A stretch of DNA of 5,094 nucleotides from Spirochaetaceae bacterium (lineage in GTDB: Bacteria > Spirochaetota > Spirochaetia > B11-G9): assembly GCA_030633365.1 (NCBI GenBank), contig DAOVSY010000239.1, forward strand, positions 1 through 5,094, given 5' to 3'. This document shows positions 1-5,094 of this stretch, piece by piece. Position 1 is the first letter of the stretch; each line of letters starts with the position of its first letter. The notes below the pieces were generated by a model. It was not told where the DNA came from. It saw only the letters and a program-made list of their open reading frames with translations, and did not search any database. The translations under genes were made by a program, and so were the position numbers.

Positions 1-638
1 CTCATGGATTATTACAAACTTTAGAAAGTGAAGGCTTTGTAGAAAAAAATGAAGATACAAATAAATATAATTTGGGAACAAGGCTTATTGAACTGGGTTA
101 TCGAGCTCAAAATGATCTTGCCATATGTAGAATTGCAAAACCTTATTTAAATGGTATAAATCAGGAAACTGATGAGACTGTACATTTAACTCTTCTGGAT
201 GATGATGAAGTTCTCTATGTTGATTGTGTTGAGTCAAAGCGGCGTATGAGAACATATTCAGTTATTGGCATAAAAGCACCACTTTACTGTACAGCAGTTG
301 GTAAAGCAATTTTAGCTGAACTGCCTGAAAATCATATAAAGCAAATTATAGAGAGCAAAGGTTTAGCCAGACTTACAGATAAAACAATAACTAACGAGGT
401 TACTCTGTATAAAGATTTATCAGATACCCGGGAAAGAGGGTATTCTATTGATAATAAGGAACATGAAGATCAGCTTATATGTGTAGGAGCAGCTATTAGA
501 GATGTTGATGGAGAGGTTTTTGCTTCTCTAAGTGTCTCTGGACCTTCTGATAGAATGACAGAAGAGCGCATACTTTATATTGGTTCTCTTATAAAAAATG
601 CAACTAGTGAAATTTCCAGGAAACTGGGTTTTAGATAA
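1..638 (+). CDS. IclR-family transcriptional regulator, 5'-truncated by window edge
   Basis: The reading frame is open from the first bases (first complete codon at 3) to the TAA at 636-638, giving 211 residues where IclR proteins usually have about 250; roughly the first 45 residues lie outside the window. It begins inside the winged helix-turn-helix: HGLLQTLESEGFVEK and then YNLGTRLIELG are the recognition-helix end, wing and linker typical of the family. The remainder is the IclR effector-binding domain, with PLYCTAVGKAILAELP at about residues 93-108, a GYSIDNKE segment, LICVGAAI and the closing ASLSVSGP at about 174-181. A TTG at 72 could be read as a start, but it would remove the DNA-binding wing and is rejected. 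Such regulators bind a small carboxylate effector and control adjacent catabolic genes. Being upstream and co-directional with the TRAP genes, it is the likely local regulator; whether it activates or represses cannot be seen. Confidence 0.93.
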   Translation, partial: HGLLQTLESEGFVEKNEDTNKYNLGTRLIELGYRAQNDLAICRIAKPYLNGINQETDETVHLTLLDDDEVLYVDCVESKRRMRTYSVIGIKAPLYCTAVGKAILAELPENHIKQIIESKGLARLTDKTITNEVTLYKDLSDTRERGYSIDNKEHEDQLICVGAAIRDVDGEVFASLSVSGPSDRMTEERILYIGSLIKNATSEISRKLGFR

Positions 639-640
639 TA

Positions 641-670
641 ACAGTCCTTTAAGGATTGTAAAATATTTTA
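641..670 (+). promoter_or_regulatory. Small hairpin plus 12-bp palindrome upstream of dctP
   Basis: The 41-bp gap between the regulator and dctP holds two symmetric elements. ACAGTCCT (641-648) can pair with AGGATTGT (652-659) through a 3-base loop, with one G-U pair. Immediately after it, TAAAATATTTTA (659-670) is a perfect 12-bp palindrome. No T-tract follows the hairpin, so it does not look like a terminator. The palindrome abuts the dctP ribosome binding site and could be an operator for the adjacent regulator, or may simply be AT-rich chance. I see no convincing -35/-10 pair here, so dctP may be transcribed from a promoter upstream of the regulator gene. Confidence 0.3.
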
Positions 671-676
671 GGAGGG
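670..676 (+). promoter_or_regulatory. Ribosome binding site of dctP
   Basis: AGGAGGG ends three bases before the ATG at 680. It is a near-perfect Shine-Dalgarno sequence, consistent with high expression of a binding protein, and it fixes the start of dctP. Confidence 0.8.
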
Positions 677-679
677 TTT

Positions 680-1705
680 ATGAAAACCAAAGTAATGTTA
701 ATAGTAGCTGTTTTATTCCTACTTGCTTCCTACTCCTTTGCAGGCGGCGGTAGTGAGACAGCAGAAGAGGTTGCAAAACCTGTCAGAATCACTTTCTCAT
801 CAGTTAGTGTTCCTGGTGATGCTCATACAAGAGCAATGCAGGTTTTTAAACTGGAACTGGAAAGAATTTCCGGTGGCGAAATGGAAGTTGAAGTTTACCA
901 CTCAGCACAGTTATTCTCACAGGAAGGTGAGCAGGCTGCAGTTAGAAAGGGTACAGTAGATATGATCTACACATCTCCTCCATGGCTTGCAGAATTTATT
1001 CCTTATCTTTCAATGTTTGGTGCTGTTTATACCTTTAGTGGTTATGATCATATGACAGCTGTTTACAATGGCGATTTAGGAAAAAAAGTTTTTCAGGATG
1101 TTGTAGATTCTCAAGGGATTCGACCTCTTGGTGCTTTTTATCTTGGAACAAGACAGCTTAATTTAGTAGAGAAAGTTGGACCAGTTCGATCTCCTGCAGA
1201 TATGGCTGGTGTTAAACTGAGAACTCCAGGATCTCCTTCATGGATAGCTCTTGGTAAGGCTCTTGGTGGAAACCCAACTCCTATGTCTTTCAGTGAAGTT
1301 TATATGGGTCTTAAAACCGGTGCTATAGAGGGACAGGATAATCCTCTTCCAACAGACAAAAATGCAAAGTTTTATGAAGTTACAAAATATATTGTTCTTA
1401 CAAATCATGTTGTAGACACTATATGGCCAACAATGAATGAGAAAAAATGGCAGAGTCTTAGTGCTCAGCAGCAGGAATGGGTAAACCAGGCAGTTGCAGT
1501 AGCAGGAGATGCTTGTGATACTCAGGTTCTTGAAACTGAAGCATCTATTCTTGATTTCTTCAAAGGTGAAGGTATGATCATAATTGAAGATCCTGATAGA
1601 GCAGCATTTCAGGAATATGCTAAAAATTCTTATATCAATGACAGCCCTGATATTTCAGCAAGCTGGGATATGGATATTTACGAACAAGTTCAGTCCTACA
1701 AGTAG
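680..1705 (+). CDS. dctP: TRAP transporter periplasmic substrate-binding protein (DctP family)
   Basis: This 341-residue protein captures an organic acid in the periplasm and delivers it to the DctQM permease. Residues 1-21 form a Sec signal peptide (MKTK, hydrophobic core, SFA cleavage site) followed by GGGSE; there is no lipobox cysteine, so it should be a soluble periplasmic protein. The mature part has the DctP fold signatures: a TRQLNL segment with R158, SPADMAGVKLRTPG with R181 (the family's carboxylate-binding arginine), then PTPMSFSEVYMGLKTGAIEG and QDNPL with N221. From memory of the family, R158, R181 and N221 correspond to R127, R147 and N187 of Haemophilus influenzae SiaP, and the PTPM-FSEVY, GQ-NPL and KFYEV-K segments are very SiaP-like. 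Much of this is shared across DctP proteins, so sialic acid is only one option beside other sugar acids or keto acids. Length is normal. The gene is followed by a terminator-like hairpin. Confidence 0.95.
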   Translation: MKTKVMLIVAVLFLLASYSFAGGGSETAEEVAKPVRITFSSVSVPGDAHTRAMQVFKLELERISGGEMEVEVYHSAQLFSQEGEQAAVRKGTVDMIYTSPPWLAEFIPYLSMFGAVYTFSGYDHMTAVYNGDLGKKVFQDVVDSQGIRPLGAFYLGTRQLNLVEKVGPVRSPADMAGVKLRTPGSPSWIALGKALGGNPTPMSFSEVYMGLKTGAIEGQDNPLPTDKNAKFYEVTKYIVLTNHVVDTIWPTMNEKKWQSLSAQQQEWVNQAVAVAGDACDTQVLETEASILDFFKGEGMIIIEDPDRAAFQEYAKNSYINDSPDISASWDMDIYEQVQSYK

Positions 1706-1719
1706 TTTATTGTAATTAT

Positions 1720-1758
1720 TTCGGCTCCGGTTACTCTGCCGGGGTCGGATAATTTTTT
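1720..1758 (+). terminator. Intrinsic terminator-like hairpin between dctP and dctQ
   Basis: Bases 1720-1730 (TTCGGCTCCGG) pair along 11 positions with 1739-1749 (CCGGGGTCGGA), including three G-U pairs, around the 8-base loop TTACTCTG. A run of six T (1753-1758) follows three bases after the stem. It lies 14 bases after the dctP stop codon. As dctQ and dctM lie downstream on the same strand, it probably terminates only part of the transcripts, a known way to make binding protein exceed permease, or it ends a separate dctP transcript. Confidence 0.75.
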
Positions 1759-1773
1759 AAGTTTATAGAAATG

Positions 1774-1865
1774 TTTAGGTCGATAGGCTGAAGGCAAAGA
1801 AGGCTTTTAGGTAAGAGAGGAGGATAGATAGACTCCCCTAAAAGCTTTCAGCCTAAATACCTGAG
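1774..1865 (+). other. Long imperfect inverted repeat (structured leader of dctQ)
   Basis: About 90 bases can fold into one long hairpin. TAGGCTGAA (1784-1792) pairs with TTCAGCCTA (1847-1855), and GCTTTTAGG (1803-1811) pairs perfectly with CCTAAAAGC (1837-1845), extended by a G-U pair at 1802/1846. The unpaired 9-base bulge on the 5' arm can slip because GAAGG occurs twice (1790-1794, 1799-1803), giving two equivalent 19-pair arrangements. Further in, GGAG (1819-1822) can pair with CTCC (1833-1836); further out, AGGT (1777-1780) can pair with ACCT (1859-1862). No T-tract follows, so it is not a standard terminator. The apical part contains GAGAGGAGG, a Shine-Dalgarno-like run, but no ATG, GTG or TTG follows at usable distance, so no small gene is called. 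It sits 10 bases before the dctQ ribosome binding site. I do not recognise a riboswitch class. Confidence 0.6.
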
Positions 1866-1875
1866 TTATCATTAT

Positions 1876-1880
1876 AGGAG
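1876..1880 (+). promoter_or_regulatory. Ribosome binding site deciding the TTG start of dctQ
   Basis: AGGAG lies seven bases before the TTG at 1888-1890. This is ideal spacing and there is no in-frame ATG near it, so TTG is chosen as the start. The GGAG is complementary to CTCC at 1833-1836 in the upstream hairpin, which could in principle compete for it. Confidence 0.75.
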
Positions 1881-1887
1881 ATTTAAT

Positions 1888-2385
1888 TTGAAGGCAGCAG
1901 GTTTTCTTAAACGTTCCGGTTTACTGGTACTTGATATAATAGAAGTATACATTCCATCTTTTACATTTATACTTTTATTTGTTGCATTTTTATTACAGAT
2001 TTTTTACAGATATTTTCTTGTGCCCCTGACCTGGCCCCTTGAACTTACTCTCCTCTGTTTTATATGGACAGCATTGCTTGGAGGACTCTATGCGAAACGT
2101 GATAATTCTCATGTTCAGTTTACAATCGTATACGATATGGTCAAACCGAAAACACAACTTTGGATGAGGTTAATTGGTAACTTTATGCTTTTTGTTTCCT
2201 TCTGCATCGCATTATATCCTTCCTACGATTATGTTGTTTTTATGGCTTATAAAAAGTCAAATGTAATGAGAATTCCTATGAACTGGGCTTATTCACCCTT
2301 TGTAGTATTTCTTGTTTTTATGATAGGCAGGTTGGGTTATGATCTATATATCGATTTTAAGAAATTAAGAAGAGGAGAAGTATAG
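1888..2385 (+). CDS. dctQ: TRAP transporter small membrane subunit (DctQ family)
   Basis: A 165-residue inner-membrane protein of the usual DctQ size. It pairs with the large DctM subunit to form the TRAP permease that imports the ligand delivered by the binding protein, driven by an ion gradient. Four hydrophobic segments are visible at about residues 20-40, 52-68, 93-112 and 133-155. Family features are the FYRYFL end of helix 1, the LTWPLELTLLCFIWTALLG stretch (W49, E52, W60), the conserved H75-V-Q after helix 2, and the MRIPMNWAYSPF entry to helix 4. The C-terminus is basic (KKLRRGEV). It starts at TTG, supported by a well-placed ribosome binding site; the weaker start codon and the hairpin and terminator upstream all fit lower expression than dctP. 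Its last codons contain GAGGAG (2372-2377), the ribosome binding site of dctM, and only one base separates its stop from the dctM ATG, so translation is probably coupled. Confidence 0.92.
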   Translation: MKAAGFLKRSGLLVLDIIEVYIPSFTFILLFVAFLLQIFYRYFLVPLTWPLELTLLCFIWTALLGGLYAKRDNSHVQFTIVYDMVKPKTQLWMRLIGNFMLFVSFCIALYPSYDYVVFMAYKKSNVMRIPMNWAYSPFVVFLVFMIGRLGYDLYIDFKKLRRGEV

Positions 2386-2386
2386 T

Positions 2387-3682
2387 ATGAATATTGCACT
2401 CATTGTATTTTTCCTTTCCTTTATTTCAATTTTTATTCTTCGTATTCCTATTGCTTTGGGAATGATGATGACATCAATTTTTTATTTTACAATTGCCCAG
2501 AGTCCTGCGGCAGAAATTGCCATGACAGCCACTCAGGTATTAACTGGTCTTAATTCCAATTTTATCCTTATTGCCGTTCCACTTTTTGTTTTCATGGCCC
2601 AGGTTATGAACAGCGGCAAGGTAACAGAGATGATTTTTAAGTTTGCCAATGCAACTGTTGGAAATAGAAAAGGTGGTCTTGGGCATGTAAACGTAGTTGC
2701 ATCCATTATTTTTTCCGGTATGACTGGTTCTGCTCTTGCTGATGCTTCCGGTCTTGGAATGATGGAAATTAAAGCTATGCGTGAGCATGGTTATGACGAT
2801 GGTTTCAGTTGTGCAATTACAGCAGCATCTGCAACAATAGGTCCAATTTTTCCTCCAAGTATACCCATGATTTTTTATGCAATGTTATCAGGTGCTTCTA
2901 TTGGTGCCCTTTTTATGGGAGGGATGTTACCTGGCTTAATGGTTGGCTTTGCTCTAATGATCTATATTGCATTTATTGCAAACAAGAGAAACTATCCCAG
3001 GGGTGTTAAAATTGCTTTCAGAGATGCAATCTTATTGACAGTAAAAGCATTTCCTGCATTGTTTTCTGTTATTGTACTCCTGGGTGGAATTTATTCCGGT
3101 ATAGTTACCCCGACAGAAGCCGGGGCTTTGGCTGCACTCTATGCAATATTAATTTCAATTTTTATTTATAAAGCTCTTGGCTGGAAGGAACTGGTAAATA
3201 TTGTATTAGCTACTGTTAAAACTACCGGAGTACTTTCGTTACTTGTAGGCAGTGCTTTTGCATTTTCCTATATTATAGCCATTGAACATATTCCGGATGC
3301 TGTTGCAAATCTTCTTTTGACAGTTACAACAAATAAATATATTTTACTCTTGCTAATAAATATTATGTTTCTTGTTCTTGGTATGTTTATAGATACCATG
3401 GCAATAACACTTGTTTTTATTCCAATAGTACTGCCCCTTGTTGAAGCTTTAGGTATAAATCTTGTACATTTTGGTGTGGTTATAACCCTTAATATGATGA
3501 TTGGATTATCGACACCACCCTTTGGAATGCTATTATTTGTGGTATCGGGGATTTCCGGAACACCATTAAAGACTGTTATAAAAGAAATATTTCCTATGCT
3601 TCTTGTTTTGTTTGCAGTACTGTTTTTGATAACATATGTTCCATGGTTTGTTATGGTTGTTCCAAATTTTCTGGGGATGTAA
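2387..3682 (+). CDS. dctM: TRAP transporter large permease subunit (DctM family)
   Basis: A full-length 431-residue, strongly hydrophobic polytopic protein, the ion-coupled translocation subunit of the TRAP transporter. Family motifs appear in order: LRIPIALGM near residue 18; VPLFVFMAQVMNSG (64-77); FSGMTGSALADASGLG (109-124), the helix-hairpin region of the first transport half; IGPIFPPSIPMIFY (151-164) with MGGMLPGL (177-184); GIVTPTEAGALAALYA (238-253), the start of the second half; LGMFIDTMAITLVFIPIVLP (331-350); and GLSTPPFGMLLFV (373-385). The two PP-containing loops and the repeated architecture match the elevator-type ion transporter superfamily. Start is ATG with GAGGAG nine bases before it, inside dctQ. 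DctQ and DctM are separate here rather than fused as in some sialic-acid TRAP systems. No terminator is visible in the 34 bases before the downstream lyase gene. Confidence 0.96.
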   Translation: MNIALIVFFLSFISIFILRIPIALGMMMTSIFYFTIAQSPAAEIAMTATQVLTGLNSNFILIAVPLFVFMAQVMNSGKVTEMIFKFANATVGNRKGGLGHVNVVASIIFSGMTGSALADASGLGMMEIKAMREHGYDDGFSCAITAASATIGPIFPPSIPMIFYAMLSGASIGALFMGGMLPGLMVGFALMIYIAFIANKRNYPRGVKIAFRDAILLTVKAFPALFSVIVLLGGIYSGIVTPTEAGALAALYAILISIFIYKALGWKELVNIVLATVKTTGVLSLLVGSAFAFSYIIAIEHIPDAVANLLLTVTTNKYILLLLINIMFLVLGMFIDTMAITLVFIPIVLPLVEALGINLVHFGVVITLNMMIGLSTPPFGMLLFVVSGISGTPLKTVIKEIFPMLLVLFAVLFLITYVPWFVMVVPNFLGM

Positions 3683-3716
3683 AAAAGTTTATTTCTTGAA
3701 TTAGTTGAGGTGAAAT

Positions 3717-4628
3717 ATGAACAATAATAAAAAGGCCGAAGTATGGCCTACAATGGTAACTCCATTTAAAGAAGATCTTTCTATAGATTATAAGGCTCTT
3801 GAAAAACTGGTGGAATGGTATATAGAAAGGGGCGTGTCCGGATTATTTGCTGTTTGCCAGTCAAGTGAGATGCACCAGCTTAGTCTAAGAGAAAGAGTTG
3901 AGTTATCTTCTGCAGTTATGAAATTTACAGCAGGAAGAGTTCCTGTTATTTCCTCCGGACATATTTCCAGTTCTTTAGAAGACCAGATTGAAGAGATAAA
4001 AGCAATTGCTGAAACAGGTGTTGATGCTGTTATTCTTGTAACAAATCTGCTGGCCAGAGAATCTGAACCTGATTCAGTCTGGAAAGAACGAATGGAGACA
4101 CTATTATCCAGTATATCCAAAGATACAAAGCTGGGACTATATGAATGTCCATATCCATATAAGCGACTTTTAAGTAAAGAGCTTTTAGAATGGATTATTT
4201 CTACAGAAAGGTTTGTTTATTTAAAAGATACATGCTGTGATATCGATATAATTAAAGACAGGTCAAAGATGGCTGAAGGCAGTAATCTAAAACTCTACAA
4301 TGCAAATGCTGCTTCTCTGCTTGGATCCCTTCAGGCAGGTTATGCAGGGTATTGCGGAATTATGACTAATTTTCATCCTGAACTATATGTTCAACTTTGT
4401 GATATCTGGTTTGAAGATTCAGAAAAAATTGAGAATCTTCAGAACCTGATAGGACTGGCTTCTGTAGTTGAATATCAGTACTACCCTGTAAATGCAAAGT
4501 ATCTTCTACAATTAGAGGGGCTTGGATTTACTCTACAAAGCCGAAAGCAGGATTATTTGGGGTTTACCAGTTCTATGAGGATGGAAATTGAGCAAATGCG
4601 GGAAGTTACACTAAACTATAAGTTTTAA
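3717..4628 (+). CDS. DHDPS/NAL superfamily aldolase (class I, Schiff-base), substrate unknown
   Basis: A 303-residue TIM-barrel protein of the dihydrodipicolinate synthase / N-acetylneuraminate lyase superfamily, normal in length. These enzymes form a Schiff base between a lysine and a 2-keto acid, usually pyruvate. Visible features are the opening WPTMVTPFKEDLSID (10-24), Y142 in LYECP (the family's catalytic tyrosine) and K170 in YLKDT (the Schiff-base lysine). The usual G-(S/T)-T-G-E loop is replaced by CQSSE (47-51), keeping only the glutamate and one hydroxyl residue. The region matching the DapA tyrosine pair reads VTNLLARES, without tyrosine, and the arginine expected five residues after the catalytic tyrosine in lysine-pathway DHDPS is P147. 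It is therefore unlikely to be a biosynthetic DapA, and it is not a textbook NanA. ATG start with GAGG six bases upstream. It follows dctM by 34 bp, so it most likely cleaves or dehydrates the imported sugar acid or keto acid. Specificity cannot be read from sequence. Confidence 0.88.
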   Translation: MNNNKKAEVWPTMVTPFKEDLSIDYKALEKLVEWYIERGVSGLFAVCQSSEMHQLSLRERVELSSAVMKFTAGRVPVISSGHISSSLEDQIEEIKAIAETGVDAVILVTNLLARESEPDSVWKERMETLLSSISKDTKLGLYECPYPYKRLLSKELLEWIISTERFVYLKDTCCDIDIIKDRSKMAEGSNLKLYNANAASLLGSLQAGYAGYCGIMTNFHPELYVQLCDIWFEDSEKIENLQNLIGLASVVEYQYYPVNAKYLLQLEGLGFTLQSRKQDYLGFTSSMRMEIEQMREVTLNYKF

Positions 4629-4634
4629 TTTATA

Positions 4635-5094
4635 CTACCCCAGAATCCTCCTCCCAAAAGCTGACTCCACAAAATGCAGTAAAGGGGTATATTCAATCTG
4701 CCCCTCTTTAAGACATCCTGAAACATCAATTGCTCTCATCTTCTCAGATTTTGAGATAAGTTCCATTGCCAGATGAAGCTCTCTTGCTGTCAGCCCTTCA
4801 CTGGTATTATCCCCGACATCCTGGCAGAAACTTAAATAGAAGCCATGGGTTCCTGAGCAGGCAGTTCGTAGTGCTCTTCTTGTTACCTCTCTTATACCAA
4901 GAAGATCGATATCTTCCATTGTAAAAACAGTAAGGTTGAGTCGTCGTATAAGATCAGATTCCTCTTTTTCCGCTTCCTGGAGGCCGATTATAACTATATT
5001 TTCTGGAGAAAAATCGGAACTCATATTTATACTGTCATCTACAAGTCCAAGGGCTGTGGATAAAATTTTTCTATCTGCTCTGGCATTTTCTGAA
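4635..5094 (-). CDS. Arginase/agmatinase-fold (ureohydrolase) protein, degenerate active site, N-terminus outside window
   Basis: The minus-strand frame is open from the window edge to a TAG at 4635-4637, about 152 residues. An ATG at 5022-5024 is available, but the frame continues upstream without a stop and homology-like sequence precedes it, so the gene is treated as partial. The pattern is that of the ureohydrolase C-terminal half: NIVIIGLQEAE, VFTMEDIDLLGIREVTRRAL, GFYLSFCQD, GLTARELHLAMELI, MRAIDVSGC and FVESAFGRRIL. Key residues are changed. The metal motif S-x-D-x-D reads SFCQD, the following DP-APGTGTP loop is shortened to DNTSE, and the acidic residue after AxD-x-x is glycine (in IDVSGC). 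Upstream, NARAD (5073-5087) sits where D-A-H-x-D is expected. Active members hydrolyse guanidino compounds using two manganese ions; this protein probably cannot bind them normally. It converges on the lyase gene with six bases between stops. Its link to the TRAP locus is unclear. Confidence 0.75.
   Translation of the reverse strand, partial: SENARADRKILSTALGLVDDSINMSSDFSPENIVIIGLQEAEKEESDLIRRLNLTVFTMEDIDLLGIREVTRRALRTACSGTHGFYLSFCQDVGDNTSEGLTARELHLAMELISKSEKMRAIDVSGCLKEGQIEYTPLLHFVESAFGRRILG

Noticed and set aside
72..74. TTG as a start codon for the regulator
   Set aside because: In-frame sequence upstream to base 3 encodes the DNA-binding helix and wing of the IclR domain, so the true start lies before the window.
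723..959. 78-residue plus-strand reading frame inside dctP
   Set aside because: It lies entirely in another frame of a well-supported gene, has no ribosome binding site and no recognisable protein features.
1759..1775. Possible promoter (TTTATAGAA) after the dctP terminator driving dctQ
   Set aside because: A -10-like TTTATA is present but I find no convincing -35 at proper spacing; AT-rich background makes such matches common.
1815..1887. A small gene using the GAGAGGAGG motif at 1815-1823 as ribosome binding site
   Set aside because: No ATG, GTG or TTG occurs within usable distance downstream before the dctQ start itself.
2540..2788. 82-residue minus-strand reading frame opposite dctM
   Set aside because: Antisense shadow of a conserved permease gene; composition is low-complexity and no start signal is visible.
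2809..3009. 66-residue plus-strand frame inside dctM
   Set aside because: Cysteine- and tyrosine-rich translation typical of an out-of-frame reading of a membrane-protein gene.
3788..4120. 110-residue minus-strand frame opposite the lyase gene
   Set aside because: Antisense shadow of the lyase coding region; no family pattern or ribosome binding site.
4683..4705. AGGGG/CCCCT hairpin near the end of the convergent gene pair as a possible terminator
   Set aside because: The stem is only five pairs with a 13-base loop, lies inside the minus-strand coding region and has only a short, interrupted T-run after it; too weak to call.

Overview
The window is AT-rich bacterial DNA carrying one sugar-acid or carboxylate uptake and catabolism locus. 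The host is probably a spirochaete (Spirochaeta/Treponema-like). The main clue is the exported binding protein, whose signal peptide ends in SFA and is followed by GGGSE, a style common in spirochaetal solute-binding proteins. AT-rich coding sequence and a TTG start fit but prove nothing. This assignment is an inference.

Layout. Bases 1-638 (+) hold the 3' part of an IclR-family regulator gene whose start lies before the window. After a 41-bp gap come the TRAP transporter genes on the same strand: a periplasmic binding protein (680-1705), a small DctQ-type membrane subunit with a TTG start (1888-2385) and a large DctM-type permease (2387-3682, one base after the previous stop). A DHDPS/N-acetylneuraminate-lyase superfamily gene (3717-4628) follows after 34 bp and probably shares the dctQM transcript. 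A convergent gene on the minus strand (4635-5094, running off the window) encodes an arginase/agmatinase-fold protein that has lost most of its recognisable metal ligands.

The 182-bp gap between the binding-protein gene and dctQ is the most structured non-coding part. It holds a strong intrinsic-terminator-like hairpin right after dctP, then a long foldable element ending just before the dctQ ribosome binding site. The terminator would make binding protein more abundant than membrane subunits. The second element has no obvious identity.

Working model (inference): the regulator senses a small organic acid and controls the locus. The binding protein captures the substrate in the periplasm, DctQM imports it by sodium- or proton-coupled transport, and the aldolase-type enzyme cleaves or dehydrates it. 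The binding protein resembles sialic-acid SiaP in layout, but the lyase does not have the standard active-site loops of N-acetylneuraminate lyase or of lysine-pathway DHDPS, so the substrate is open. Apart from the intergenic structure, the unusual lyase and the degenerate ureohydrolase, this is a conventional TRAP locus. I see no mobile elements, CRISPR arrays, tRNA or rRNA.
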